A DNA stretch of 64,000 nt, taken from contig OX336345.1 in the NCBI GenBank assembly GCA_946902875.1, positions 19,003,395-19,067,394 of the forward strand. The letters are read 5' to 3'. Shown here piece by piece: positions 39,173-50,619 of the stretch. The notes below the pieces were generated by a model. The model saw only the letters and a list, made by a program, of their open reading frames with translations. It ran no database searches and was not told the DNA's origin. Source of the DNA: Nematopogon swammerdamellus. Its lineage: Eukaryota; Arthropoda; Insecta; Lepidoptera; Adelidae. A program made the position numbers and the translations under genes. Position 1 is the stretch's first letter, and each line of letters begins with the position of its first letter.

Positions 39173-39475
39173 TTATAGATCAATCGATTTTATTAGGTAC
39201 GAATGAAGAAAATATATATAGCTTATTTTTTTATTGAAAGCGCGAATATGGCGCCGACTCACCCATAAGGTGTCTAACGACGCACACGGACGTTCGGTCG
39301 TATGCGGGGGTCGCGAATGCCATGCCGGCCCGACAGGTGCCCATTCACGCCCCTCTTGAAGGACCCGAGAATACTTGGGGGGAAATATATGGCCAGGGAG
39401 AGCGTTCCAGAGTTTACCGGTTCTGTAGAGGAAAGATCTGCAGAACCGATTTGTACGCATCCGCGGTAAGTCCAA
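39173..39475 (-). pseudogene. LINE ORF2 C-terminal fragment
   Basis: The minus strand encodes RTNRFCRSFLYRTGKLWNAL, then PGHIFPPKYS, and later SLDTLWVSRRHIRAF. RT-x-RF-x-x-SFL-x-RT-x-x-LWN-x-LP is the recognisable end of jockey/CR1-type reverse transcriptases. A small frame change is likely after the KYS. It is 5' truncated and lies in the intron or upstream region of the host gene. Confidence 0.75.
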
Positions 39476-39479
39476 ATGA

Positions 39480-40375
39480 ATAGAATAGAAATAATATATT
39501 GTTTATTTTATCTGTTAGTACCTATTCATTGGTTTTTTTTTAACAATACATAGTAGGTAAAGTCTTCGAAAATATATTGACTGATTTGGAAATCTTAGTA
39601 GGTTATATTTACGGAGTTAAAGCTAATGATGAGGTATTGTTTTTATCCAGAGTAACCTTTCCCGAGGAAGAGCTGTTCTCATGCTGAGTGGCTTTTTCCT
39701 CTACTGTCCCTTTTCGACATCCTCTAGCGGTCCTATTCCGAACCTTTCATTTTGTTTTAGCGGATAACGTTGTTAGTAATAATAACCTTGAGATCCTCAG
39801 TGCTGTCGTGTCCACAAATAGTCTCATTTAAAATGATAAACTTTAGAGGGCAAATGGAGGTGAACGTTAATTTATTCTAAATATGAATAGGTCAGCAATC
39901 TTAACCTACTACGTAAGACACGTAAATAACCTCATTTTCTGCTATTCGTTGCAATTTAACAGCTTGTTTCTACGTATTCAGCTTATACATATAATAATTG
40001 TGTTATTATTGCTATAACCGCCATATTTGTAAGAACATCAGCATTATCGGAATATCGTGAGTCACGTCACGGCTCGCCGCGCGGCCGCACGACTGGCGGC
40101 GCAGTCTATTACGTGAGACCACCTACTTGTTCGCGTTACGGATTTGGCCCTGAGTCACGAACCGCATTCACCTGAGCTGAGGCTAACGGACACCGCACGA
40201 CGAAGAACATAGGGTCAAACTTTTCCATATTTTACGAGTAAATACATGCCCAATGTTTGACATACTTGTCTTCTAGCAGGAGCTCGACCTCCAATATTGG
40301 ATTAAAATAGATTATTATTTCAAAAGTGTAACCATATGATTAGGACTAGATAATATCTAAGATTAATAGTACCTG
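39480..40375. other. Non-coding AT-rich region
   Basis: No gene or bounded repeat recognised. A GC-rich patch stands at about 40065-40105. Confidence 0.4.
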
Positions 40376-40549
40376 TACACTAATCACGAGATTTAACCTA
40401 CTACGCTACGCTACGCCGTGTTCTCCGCATCATTTGAATGGAAAAACGGAGCAGCGCCTCTAGTGATAGATTTGCGAACTTCGTTTCTCCATACAAAATC
40501 ATGCGGAGAACACTGCGTAGCGTAGTAGGTTAAATCTCGTGATAGGGTA
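40376..40549. mobile_element. MITE, family I, copy 2 (~174 bp)
   Basis: TAATCACGAGATTTAACC at the left mirrors GGTTAAATCTCGTGAT at the right. The middle GCAGCGCCTCTAGTGATAGA is identical to copy 1 at 36481-36676. No clear target duplication remains. Confidence 0.85.
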
Positions 40550-41418
40550 CTGATCACCTAAATCGAACCTTAATGGAATAGTGGTCGAGTCATATGCGCG
40601 CGCTTAAAGGCGAGACCGCACTAATTTCTTCATAAATGAGTTTCTTTGCGCGTCGTCGTGCCGCGCCGCTCCGCTGCAGTGCCGCAAGATGCGGTCACAA
40701 CTTCAGTATTTATTATAAGCGTTTCCTTGATTAATTAACTTGAACTGATTAATGAAATTGAACTAATGATTACCTACTCATATGCAATATTTTTTTTTAT
40801 TTGGATTATCCACACAACCATTCTATACATACAAAAATACAAAACTTAGTATAAAAACAAAAGTTTAAAACTAAAATTTTAACTAACGAAAGAACTACAT
40901 GCATGTAGGTATGGGCATTTGAGTTAGTGAGCTAACTTTCTCGTAAGCGTGTGTACGAGAGGTACACCTACCTGTGTCTGTATGTGAATTCAGAAGAGGA
41001 AAATACAAGAAAACTTGGCACAAATTCCCACATTTAAATCCTCTCTCGAAGTAGGTGCATAGTGTGTCGAGGTGCGGCGCGGCGGCGGAGGCGGATCGGG
41101 CGCGCGCTTGTGAATGAAAAGTCCCCAGTACTTATGCGGCACGTTGCGCCTTGGCTCCGGCCCAAGTGACGCCGGAAACGGATCCACCCCTCCCACCGCC
41201 CCCGCCCCCCCGCAGCGCATGTTGCCGACAATTACATATTATTCTTCTACACGGCTGCTACAGCTTTTTGGGATCGCATTTCCAGCGGTCATTTTGAGAC
41301 CGCTTCAATTACTAGAATAAGCCGATATCTATCAGGCTCTGCATTGAATGGTCCGAGGGACCGAGTCCTCCTCGACAGTGCGACGACGCGACTGACCGAG
41401 TGGTTTTCCTTGTTGCAG
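40550..41418. other. Sequence immediately upstream of exon A
   Basis: Probably the end of the first intron. A GC-rich stretch at 41060-41220 has short open frames, but no donor or family was recognised. The acceptor of exon A ends at 41418. Confidence 0.4.
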
Positions 41419-42022
41419 GTGGAGTGTGTGCCAAAGCAGTGAGGAGAAGTAAAGCGAGCGAGAGTGATTCGGGCGGCGTGGCCGTGGTGAGTGCGGGTAG
41501 CGAGAGTGCGGGCGGCGCTCGCGGCGTGGATGAGGAGCGCGCGGAGGGCGGCGGCGGCGCCGTGGCCTCGGAGGAGGACGACTGTGTGATAGTGTGCGCG
41601 CGCGATGCCGAGGAGCGCTCGGACTCTGGAGTGAGCGGGCTGCGCTCGGGCGGCTCCGGCGACGAGCGTAGCGGCTCGCGCTCCTCGGCGCTGAGCGACG
41701 AGCCGCCGCCGCCGGCGCCGCAGCCGCCGCGCCCGCCGCCCGTCTCCTCGCCCGCGTGGCGCGCCATGGCGCACGGCGCGGGCTACGCGGCCGCCGCCGG
41801 CGGCGCGCCCCCGCCCCTCTTGCACCACCTGCCTCCCCCGCCGCCGCCCGCCATGTACGCCGGCGCCGACATGCTGTGGAAGCCGCGCTTCCAGCAGCCG
41901 CCGCACCTCAGCGCGCAGGTGCACCACCACGCGCCGCACCACTTCTCCGCCGCGCACCACGAATACCTCGCCACCCTCGACCCGCATCGCGACCGCCACG
42001 ACAGGCACGACAGGCTGCTGCG
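41419..42022 (+). CDS. Coding exon A of putative nuclear cofactor gene (acidic/Ser-Gly then Pro/His-rich)
   Basis: Internal coding exon. The acceptor is a pyrimidine-rich tract ending TTGTTGCAG and the donor is CG|GTGAGT. The frame enters in phase 1 (first two bases finish a codon) and leaves with two bases over. About 200 residues are open. The first ~110 are acidic and Ser/Gly-rich, with EEDDCVIVCARDAEERSDSG and SRSSALSDEP as recognisable blocks. Then come proline runs, an alanine/glycine stretch, MYAGADMLWKPRF, and a His-rich segment ending in DRHDRHDRLLR. This composition fits a disordered transcriptional regulator. An ATG at 41766 in an excellent Kozak context (GCGCCATGG) could be an internal start, but the protein-like upstream residues and the phase-1 entry argue for an unseen upstream coding exon. 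The minus strand is also open for 260 codons, which is a GC-rich shadow. The join to the Arg/Glu-rich exon at 62819 is in phase. Exon call is firm; family is inferred. Confidence 0.8.
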
Positions 42023-42334
42023 GTGAGTTACCTTCTCTCTCTCTCTCCCTCTCTCTCCCCTCTACCCGCATCGCGCTCGATCGAGCCCGACCTACCGGAC
42101 TCGGCGCTCCCCCGTGCCGGCCGACGAACCGTCTCGGTAGCGCTCGAGCGAATGCAGATTCGTTGTAGAATTATTACGAACTCGGAAGGCGAGAACTGCC
42201 CCTATAGCGGCCGCGCGTCACATCTTCAAATCTGTAATCATTCAAAATTCGAACTCATTGTCATATAAACACGCGGCGTCACTCGGCGTGCGATCAGCTG
42301 TCGGTTGTAAAATGTAGGCTTATGAATTCCCCAG

Positions 42335-42442
42335 CGGTGAATCCGGCGGCTCCCCGGCTCTCCCGTCATCCCTGATGTACTATGATACGGCGGCGAAACT
42401 CCGAGACTACCGTCTCGCTACTAACGCCGCCAACCTGCCACG
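42335..42442 (+). CDS. Candidate optional coding exon B (36 codons)
   Basis: A short open segment lies between an acceptor-like TTCCCCAG and a donor CG|GTACGT. Read in the phase left by exon A (two bases over), its first base completes the codon, and it again leaves two bases over. It is therefore symmetric (108 bp) and can be included or skipped without changing frame. It encodes 36 residues containing GESGGSPALPSS, then LMYYDTAAKLRDYRLATN, then LPR. Tyr, Lys and Asp content looks protein-like rather than GC-rich noise. The acceptor's pyrimidine tract is weak, which fits an alternatively spliced cassette. The alternative is a chance open stretch, because 36 codons without a stop is not rare in GC-rich DNA. 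The matching phase on both sides is the main support. Confidence 0.55.
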
Positions 42443-44890
42443 GTACGTAAACTGCACTCATCACTTTGTGTCGTGAAACCTCGCCTCGCCCGCCTCGCCT
42501 CCCTCTCCCCTCATCCGCTCACCTCCCGGCTCATCTGACCCAATTTATTAGATCGTAGGCGAAATAATGTTCGTGCGTTGTACCTACTGCTACAAGGAGA
42601 CAAATACAAATAGAATCGAATGCAAACTCACTCACATTCCACACGAAAATAACACATTCGACTGTGTGCGAGTGATAACGAGCATAGAATCAAATTTCGG
42701 GGAAATCTATTCTGCAGGAGAGTAATAGCGAGAGTAATAAATTAGTGTGGGCGCGCGGTGCCGTCTCTGGCGCTGACGCGGACGAATGAGTCCCGGGAAC
42801 ACTTCATTAATCGTGCGGGCGCACAGTGCAGCGAATGTATGGAAGAATGGGACAAAAATCGAAACTCCGGCTGCATTTAAATAAAATTTTTATTTTATTC
42901 ATATTTCAATATATAACATTATTTTTTATATATAATAGCTATATATATATAATATAGATCATATATATATATAATTAAACTTATAATTAATATTAAATTA
43001 CAACGTTAAAACTAATTATAATCTGAATAATCGTCTTCCCTTAAATCTAAATTCGGTAGGTATATATAGATCTACATTGCGAGACTGGAGCCATTTTTTT
43101 CAAATAATCAATAACATCGCCGTCTATTCTCACATATTTGTGTGTAGATACCTTCCTCAGCGAGGATATAACCTACTCACATTTTTTATATTTTTTCATC
43201 GTTCAAATATACTTAAACGAGAACATATTTCGTTGAATACAACTTGTTTGCGGTCATTTTTGCTGCTGTTTATGCCGCAAGCTCCAATTTTCGTATGACG
43301 ATCCCCTCTCTGAAAAAAAAATCATAATATTACCTATTGGCAGATATTGGCAGACAAACTTTACTAAATCTGAAAGTACATTAATATAGCTACAAGAAAA
43401 AGTAAAAACCTCGAGACACTTTGCGCACTTTTTTTTTAAAGCTTCGTCAAAGTTTGGAATTGCATTAATTTTAGATAATTTTCAAGGGTATGTTTAAGAA
43501 CTAATAGAAAAATAAATCATAAACAAAAAGACAACATTTATATAACGTATTAAACTACGTACCTTGGGCTACAGAATCCATTTTCAATCACTTCAAAACA
43601 CTTGCTAATACTTTTGTTATGACACTCGATGCAACGGACAACATACAACTGATAAGAGGGATTAACTACTCGCCGCGACATTGTTCCTGTTGGAGGGGAG
43701 ATCATTAGCCAATGAGCGCAGTTCACGTTTGGTTAATCTTATTTTTAGAAGTAGTGTCTTATCTACTTTACAACGGCAGGATGAAAGTCCACTGAATTAA
43801 TATTTCATTTTTTGATTTTTGGTAAAGGCTCACTGCATTGTGGGGCGGCCCGAACGCTGCAGCAGCGGTGACGGCATTCCATTCAATCCTTTCTATAATA
43901 CCATCATACCCGTTTCCTGGGGTTCCGGCTGCTACATTCTGCTTACTTTGTTAATTTATTTCACATTATTTATTACTAACCTCGCCGAACTAATAGGATC
44001 AAAAATTAATTTTTCCAAATAACGACACCACTCGGACACCACGAAGCAGAACTGACATCTGAGGGCATTAATTGTGACAGTGAAAGACCAAATCGAACCG
44101 GCCGGAGATTGCGAAAGTGACCAGGATTAATCCGGAGAGACGCAAGTGACCAGGAAGTGAAGCGAAGTGAACCCAGAGGATTGCAAAGTGAAGTGAAGTG
44201 GGAGCGCGGCGCTCAAGGCCGAACTCCGGGAGCCACCGGTGACAAGTGAAGTGCAAAGTGAATGCCCTCTGATCGTGTTCTGCGCTCCTGGTGTCCATTG
44301 TGTCGAGAAGATGGAAATAGTTCGCCGTTTAGTGTAATAAAAGACATTTGAATTTAGAAATACTTCAGAAAATGCATTTTTTCAATCCAAAACTAAAATA
44401 GATTAACGCTCGTCAAAATCCCTCTTTTAAGTTTGTAACGTCCATTCGTAATTAATATCCGCCATTCAGGTTCGATTATCTCTAACTGAAATACGACTAG
44501 AACAGACAGTGCACACACAACCAATACATAAAAATAATGTTATTATTATAATCGCCAACATAGCTTATTGTTTAGCTTACACAGACCACCTAACCGAGAT
44601 TAGCTTACGTGGCACAACGTGGCGTGGCGCACCATGTGGTCCGTGCAAAACTAATAAATGTACTTATTCTGTGTTACCTTACGGTACGTGGCCCGCGTAT
44701 GATTGTCGTGAGAATTTATAGTCTGTCGCATTCCGAAATTTGTTCGTCGGCTTAATATTTTTCGTAAAGCGACAACTCAATAGGTGTGTCAATAGTAATG
44801 ACATCTTACCCAGTCTGACATTGTTGTGACCTCTGTGCTCCCCGCTCAGTTGACATTGCTAGCCGTTAGCCAGCGGGGGTCGTCAAGTCA
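42443..44890. other. Intron after exon B, first part
   Basis: AT-rich, with a TATATA low-complexity stretch at about 42880-43010 and a purine-rich GAAGTGAAGTGA stretch at 44150-44260. No exon or recognised element. Confidence 0.5.
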
Positions 44891-44896
44891 TTTTCG

Positions 44897-45579
44897 TTTG
44901 ACCTTCCTGACAACGCCCGTTTACTCGGTTTGACCTTCCGGACAACGCACGTTTATCGTTTACTCGCTTTGATCTTCCGGACAGCGCCCGTTTACTCGCT
45001 TTGACCTTCCGGACAACGCCCGTTTACTCGCTTTGACCTTCCGGACAACGCCCGTTTACTCGCTTTGACCTTCCGGACTACGCCCGTTTACTCGCTTTGA
45101 CCTTCCGGACAATGCCCGTTTAATCGCTTTGACCTTCCGAACTACGCCCGTTTACTCGCTTTGACTTTCCGGACAACGCCCGTTTAGTCGCTTTGACCTT
45201 CCGGACAACGTCCGTTTACTCGCTTTGACCTTCCGAACTACGCCCACTTACTCGCTTTGAACTTCCGGACAACGCCCGTTTACTCGCTTTGACCTTCCGG
45301 ACAACGCCCGTTTACTCGCTTTGACCTTCCGGACAACGTCCGTTTACTTGCTTTGACCTTCCGGACTACGCCCGTTTACTCGCTTTGAACTTCCGGACAA
45401 CGCCCGTTTACTCGCTTTGACCTTCCGGACAACGCCCGTTTACTTGCTTTGACCTTCCGGACTACGCCCGTTTACTCGCTTTGAACTTCCGGACTACGTC
45501 CGTTTACTCGCTTTGAACTTCCGGACAACGCCCGTTTACTCGCTTTGACCTTCCGGACAACGCCCGTTTACTCGCTTTT
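44897..45579. repeat. Tandem array, 32-bp unit, about 21 copies
   Basis: The unit is TTTGACCTTCCGGACAACGC plus CCGTTTACTCGC, with point variants (ACAACG/ACTACG, CTCGC/CTTGC, GACCTT/GAACTT). Most units carry TTTGACCT (AGGTCAAA reversed), a nuclear-receptor-type half-site with a 5' extension. A minisatellite inside the long intron. Confidence 0.93.
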
Positions 45580-45754
45580 TGTCCGCTGTTTGCTGACCTC
45601 TCTCTACAACTGATTTATACAAAAATTACGTTTTACGTTTTAGTTTACGTTTAGCCCTTACGATCGTCGAGTAGTCGCCGCCATGCGCCATTTTCACGGT
45701 TTAATGACGTGCGCACGCATAAAAGAACACTTCTAACATAGATGAATCGTCAAG
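45580..45754. other. Short spacer with GCCAT motifs
   Basis: CCGCCATGCGCCATTTTCAC at about 45679 carries two GCCAT cores. Nothing else recognised. Confidence 0.4.
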
Positions 45755-46185
45755 TTATATATTACTAACGTAAGAACATGCCCATACCATAGAATACTTA
45801 TAATAATAATACTGCCATGCCCATACGAACTCAAGAAATGCCCTCAATAAAGTGGTGGTAAGAACGACTAAAATGACCAAAAAACATTTTGGAAACCATA
45901 TACATACTATGATTTACATGTGTTTTTAGCTCTGTCGACTGCACCATTGGTCCCTCGGCACAGCCACCCATGTTGGTTTACATAAAAAAACATGTTATAT
46001 TTAGATTATTTTAATTGGGTAAATTAGTTAATTTGAGACAAGTGTGAATGAATAATTTTACATACGTATTATTTTTGACCAGCAATTTAGTGAGGTTATT
46101 ATCGAGTTCGTATTAGTATAGTATGGGCGTGTCCTTATGTAAAGTAAAGTAAAAGTAAAAGTTATGTTAGTAATATATATTGTGT
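45755..46185. mobile_element. Probable inverted-repeat element containing a LINE tail fragment
   Basis: Left ATATTACTAACGTAAGAACA and CATGCCCATACC mirror, with gaps, right GTATGGGCGTGTCCTTATGT and GTTATGTTAGTAATATA. Inside, about 45920-45985 matches the tail of the LINE at 48412 (GTCGACTGCACCATTGGTCC). Ends are imperfect, so the boundaries are approximate. Confidence 0.4.
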
Positions 46186-47450
46186 AAAGAGAGTTTCTAC
46201 AATTCTAGAATGTGCATACGTCGTTGGAAGATGTTAAAATAAAACCAGCGTTTTCACCACAACTATAGGGATTTGATTAGATCACTAGCCAAACCATCTT
46301 ACTGAATCACAGATACCGTGTGTCCAATACCTGCATATTCTATTCGTCAGTAGAACGACACATTCAAATGCCGGGAAAAGTTAATTACAGACCGACATAC
46401 TTACTAGGCGCCCGGTCAAAACCTTACTTTTAAACCTAACTTTCGCAGAGAAGACAAATATCGGACCTTACCTTCTTATACAAAATTATTAGCAACATTG
46501 TCGAATCTCCCCAGGTGCCCAAACAAACCAACACGTTCCAACGACACTTTCATTTTGTATAAAACCCACTGTAATTACTAATTACAGTAAACATTGATAA
46601 AGTCTAATTTAGTTTAAATAAATTCTTTTAAATAAGAATAAATAAGTTCGTTTAAATAAGAATCTTCAAAAGGCGTGTTAATAAATTAGACAACAACCTC
46701 TTTGTCCGCCTTGTAGCTGGCATGGCGCCTCTCTGAGCGTGGTTATTGGCTGTGTCTTAATCGTTCTTTGAACTTTTGGGCACAGCCACCGGTGCCGGTA
46801 GTCTATAAAAAAAAATATATATATAAAAAAATTAAATTATACATATTATGAACTTAAAAATACTTAAAAAACAAAAGTATACATAATATGAATTTAAAAA
46901 ATACTTAAATCTTCATCTGTGTTCAACCGAAACATAAACCGAACGAGGATTGGGGAAATCCGTAAATGTGAACATCAGTGTTGCCAATTTATTTTGAGTC
47001 GTTTTTGTCCTACATATTTAACAAAATCAGTTTGTAGTTCCTTTAAACCTAAAACAATTATTATCAACTCGTATTTAACGGTTACCACCTTATGATATTT
47101 TTATTTTCGTACTGTTGAAAAAAAAAACGTACTTAAAAAAACGCTATTTTTTCTTGTTTTTTTTTTTCAACGTTTTTTTTTCATGTCAGAAAAAAAACTG
47201 TTTTTTATTTACAACTCTAGTCGCGCTCGCTGGAGGCTCGATGACTCGTCTGTCGCGCACAAGCGGTGAGCGGTGAACCGCGAGGCGTCCGATTTCGTAA
47301 TGATGAAGCTGGATTCGGGGGCTCGGAGTCCGCCGTGCGTGGCGGGCCACACGCATACATAGACACCGCATTCATACGTTTTGTATGATTAAATTTTGAT
47401 TAGATTCGTATTGTTGAGTTGAGTGAGACGCGATTGCTCGTATAGGAATT
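46186..47450. other. AT-rich intronic sequence
   Basis: Apart from the LINE tail at 46690-46815, only poly-A/T-rich sequence and short frames. The TTTTTTTTCAACGTTTTTTT stretch at about 47158 is low complexity. Confidence 0.5.
46690..46815 (+). repeat. LINE 3' tail fragment
   Basis: TAGCTGGCATGGCGCCTCTC ... CACAGCCACCGGTGCCGG ending in an A-rich run. Related to the tails of the LINE copies at 48412 and 49330. Confidence 0.5.
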
Positions 47451-47665
47451 GCCACCAGGAAGTTATGATGCGTGGGAAATATGCGAGGAAATATGCGCAA
47501 CTCTCTGCATTCCTAAGAAGGGAGGCGAACTTTCGATCGAAAGTTAGTCGATAATTAGGTTATTAGGTCATACAATTAATGGACAAACATTCGACAGAAA
47601 GTTCACATCCCTTAGGAATGCAGACAGTTGCGCATATTTCCCACGCATCATAACTTCCTGGTGGC
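47451..47665. mobile_element. MITE, family II (215 bp)
   Basis: GCCACCAGGAAGTTATGATG at the left end is matched by CATCATAACTTCCTGGTGGC at the right end (one mismatch). The pairing continues inwards to about 47537 and 47588 with gaps. No coding capacity. Confidence 0.88.
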
Positions 47666-47865
47666 ACTATATATAAAACTTTTGGATCATATATCATTGT
47701 AGCACGCAACGACAAACCGAAGCACAATAATTTGAATCTAGCCGCCTATTGAGGGTAATCTAGCTTAGATTTTCCTTCTGTTTATTATATTTCACGGGAT
47801 TTGTACCAACAAATTTCGTTTCCACGCGGCGACGAACTCGACAAAGTATTAATTACCCTACGCAA

Positions 47866-48125
47866 TTGGTAAAATCCTTCCTTATCCTTATCCTTCCTTT
47901 TCCTTTACCTATAATAAAATCCAACGTCTGCTTTCTGTCTGTCTGTCTGTCCGCTTATAACTCGAGAACCACTGAACCGATTTTAATAAAACAAAATTCT
48001 CCGGATAGCTTGATTCATCCCATCAACTATAGGCTACTTACTATCACGCAAAATGGCTTATGAGGTTAGCAGTGAAGTGAAATATGAGAGCGGGCGGAGC
48101 CGCGGGCACAGCTTGTAGTATTATA
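47866..48125 (+). repeat. RTE-like short repeat
   Basis: CTTATAACTCGAGAACCACT ... GGGCGGAGCCGCGGGCACAG, with a TCTG-run before it. Same family as 25081-25320. Confidence 0.6.
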
Positions 48126-48411
48126 AAGCGAATCTTGATGATAATAAAGTTGCTCGACTGCTAATGATATAGTTCCCTGCTCCGAGTGCTCCGTGCAAAA
48201 TACTTAATTTAAATTATTTTATTTGTATTTAAATAAATTTTGAGGCAATTAGTGAATCTGCTTCGCGTAATTATAAATGTTGTATCGTCACTTGCGGGTT
48301 TCAGTATTCACAAAATAAAAGGAATATTAATTAATGCTTGTAATGTATTAATCAAGGACATTTAATAGGTAAGGGACGTCGGACCTTCCCCGCGCCAGCG
48401 TAACACAACTT

Positions 48412-48815
48412 TTGTATAAACGTACAAATGCCATTCGTTACCAACCAATCAGAGCGCGATACCGCCCGATACCACCCAATCACATGACTCGCCGCATGAC
48501 TCGTCGCAGAGAGACTCAGCACCCTTTTGTTGTTGACATTGGGCTTTTGAGAACCCATCGGTTCTCTAAATCGTTTCTTTGTCGCACCGCTAGAGTGTGG
48601 AACTGTCTTCCGGCGAGTGTATTTCCTGAATCCTTTAACCTGGGTGTCTTCAAGCGTTGTATTAACGGGCTAGACAGCCTAGCAACACTCCGCACTCTGC
48701 GGGCATGGCACCTAACTGAGCGTGGTTTCGCGAGGAGAGGTGATTTTGGCTTTGTCGACTGCACCATGTGCCATTGGTCCCTTGGCACAGCCACCCATGC
48801 TGGTAAAAATCAGAG
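48412..48815 (+). pseudogene. LINE ORF2 C-terminal fragment (5' truncated), with 3' tail
   Basis: The frame reads RTHRFSKSFLCRTARVWNCL, PASVFPESFNLGVFKRCING, then LDSL. The pattern of a basic stretch, SFL-x-RT-x-RVWN-x-LP-x-SVFP and a short Phe-rich helix is the normal end of insect non-LTR reverse transcriptases. It stays open to 48867, but only the last ~110 residues of a protein that should exceed 900 are present, so this is a dead insertion. Related tails lie at 26396, 45920, 46690 and 49330. Confidence 0.8.
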
Positions 48816-49329
48816 CGCGCGCCGTCCCCTTCGCTACCCGCGGAGCTCGGCGACGCTGTTTCTCATATAAGCATTGGACAGTCTGACGTCCATACCTATT
48901 TAAATGTTCTTGAAATTAATATTGATTGGATAATTTCGCATTATTCAAAAGGATGGAGCTTCTATTTTCACACGTTGCATACAATTAACTTCATCTACTA
49001 ATATATGTATATAATCTACAAACGCACATCATTCACTGAAGACTGCTTGTCAGACGTGTTGATAAAGATGGGCGAGTCCACGTGTGTGACAATACAGACA
49101 TGTATTTGAACATGTATTGGTAATTTTGTCCTTATGTCGCAGCATTTTTTTTTTATATAGTTTCATTCAGTATTCGGCTCCGCTCGGATGTAAATCGACT
49201 TTGCTTGCTTCCTATACATGCAACGGTTTAACCCAGCGTACACAATTATTAAATACAAATTTTTTCCCGCCTTTCGCTCGCGGTAAACTCTGTTTAATAG
49301 CAAATCCGGTTTAAACGCTTACCGTACTG

Positions 49330-49500
49330 AATATAAGATGGCCGCATAGCAGCCTCGGCTGTGTTCTCCTCTAGTCCAGTATAGCCAGCAATCCAGGGAA
49401 GTCTCCGGTATGGCACCTACCTTCTCGGAGGTGATATTGGCTAGTCAAAGCACGTGCTTTGGCCCCTCTGACTCAGCCACCCATACCGGATTACATAAAA
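49330..49500 (+). repeat. LINE 3' tail fragment
   Basis: AGCAATCCAGGGAAGTCTCC ... GACTCAGCCACCCATACCGG followed by ACATAAAAACA. Tail related to the 48412 family, more diverged. Confidence 0.5.
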
Positions 49501-49639
49501 ACAAAACAAAAATGATGATAATAAACGATCGCTTCTCTTCTCTCTCCCGTCCATATCCTGTTCAGCCCTAAGGTTATATAGCGTGATTTCTCTTTCCATT
49601 GACGCATTGGTTTGGGTCAATGGAAAGAGTCCATTGACG

Positions 49640-49940
49640 CAAACCACATCAAAATCTGTTAAGTGGTTCCGGAGTTTACGTTAAACATACATACAGACAC
49701 GTTCCGTTTTATAAGAAGTAGAGATAGAGAAGAGATAGAGATTAAATATCGCGAATGAGTATATTTTCCGAGTGGTTCGTATTTTTGTTCACTGCTCAGC
49801 CTGCCTAGAGAAATTTACCAAAACATTGGCGAAAACCACATCAAAATCGGTTCAGTGGTTCTGGAGTTTACCTCAGTCATTCAGACAGACAGACAGACGG
49901 ACATTCAGACATACTCTTCCGTTTATAATATGTAAAAGAC
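49640..49940 (+). repeat. Two RTE-like fragments (GGTTC[TC]GGAGTTTAC)
   Basis: GTGGTTCCGGAGTTTACGTT at 49662 and GTGGTTCTGGAGTTTACCTC at 49853 start two similar short segments, each followed by CAGACA-type runs and TTCCGTTTATAA. Confidence 0.6.
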
Positions 49941-50158
49941 AGAGAAGAAGTGAAGAGCTGTTCAGCTTGAGTTGTTTTGGTAGAAGACAACTTTATTTTT
50001 TGTTTTTGTCTGGAAGGAAATTCGTTCGACGCCCACACTTGACTGTTTTGGTATTGTGAAGCGTGGGCAGGAAAGTGAATCACATTGTTGATCTTCGTCG
50101 CGTGAATCGTATCCGTTCTTGTGAGAATGCGAAAGTTCCATACATACATACATACATA

Positions 50159-50440
50159 CACACATACATACCACACGCTGTATCCCAACAATCGGGGTAA
50201 ACAGAGCTCGAAACGGAGTAATCGGTCTTGTGCTGCAAGTACTCTTGTAAATCACAGCACAACACCGACCGCCACGTTTAGCAATGTGTAGGACAAGATA
50301 ACTATCAAGCAGCATGTAAGGCATGATTCGGTGAAAGGACCCTGCCAAGGTGAGAGGTGGCTATCCAATCGCCCTTTAGCACAACACCTTGTCCTTGTCC
50401 CTTAGTCGCCTTTTACGACATGAACGGGGAGAGATGCAGT
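50159..50440 (+). repeat. 'CACGCTGTATCCC' dispersed repeat, full copy
   Basis: Begins ACCACACGCTGTATCCCAAC after an (ATAC)n run and ends CTTTTACGACATGAACGGGG plus AGAGATGCAGTG. The same unit is at 56815-57100; a truncated one at 30010-30125. The final TTAGTCGCCTTTTACGACAT also opens, inverted, the element at 50620. No coding capacity. Confidence 0.85.
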
Positions 50441-50619
50441 GCTATTATTTTAAGGTAAATGCGAAATTTACTCATTCCGAATATACGAGGATTAGGTAGC
50501 ATGGTATGGAGGTTTTTGTTTGATTTTATTTATGTGACCAATTTTACTGTTGGCATTTTAAATTATTATTTGATGTAATTTGTAGATTTTTTTATGTTTT
50601 GGATTTTAAAGGATTTTGT

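Noticed and set aside
41289..42071. 260-codon open frame on the minus strand
   Set aside because: It mirrors exon A, which has a better splice-site and phase case. The Arg/Ala-rich product is typical of reverse reading in GC-rich coding sequence.
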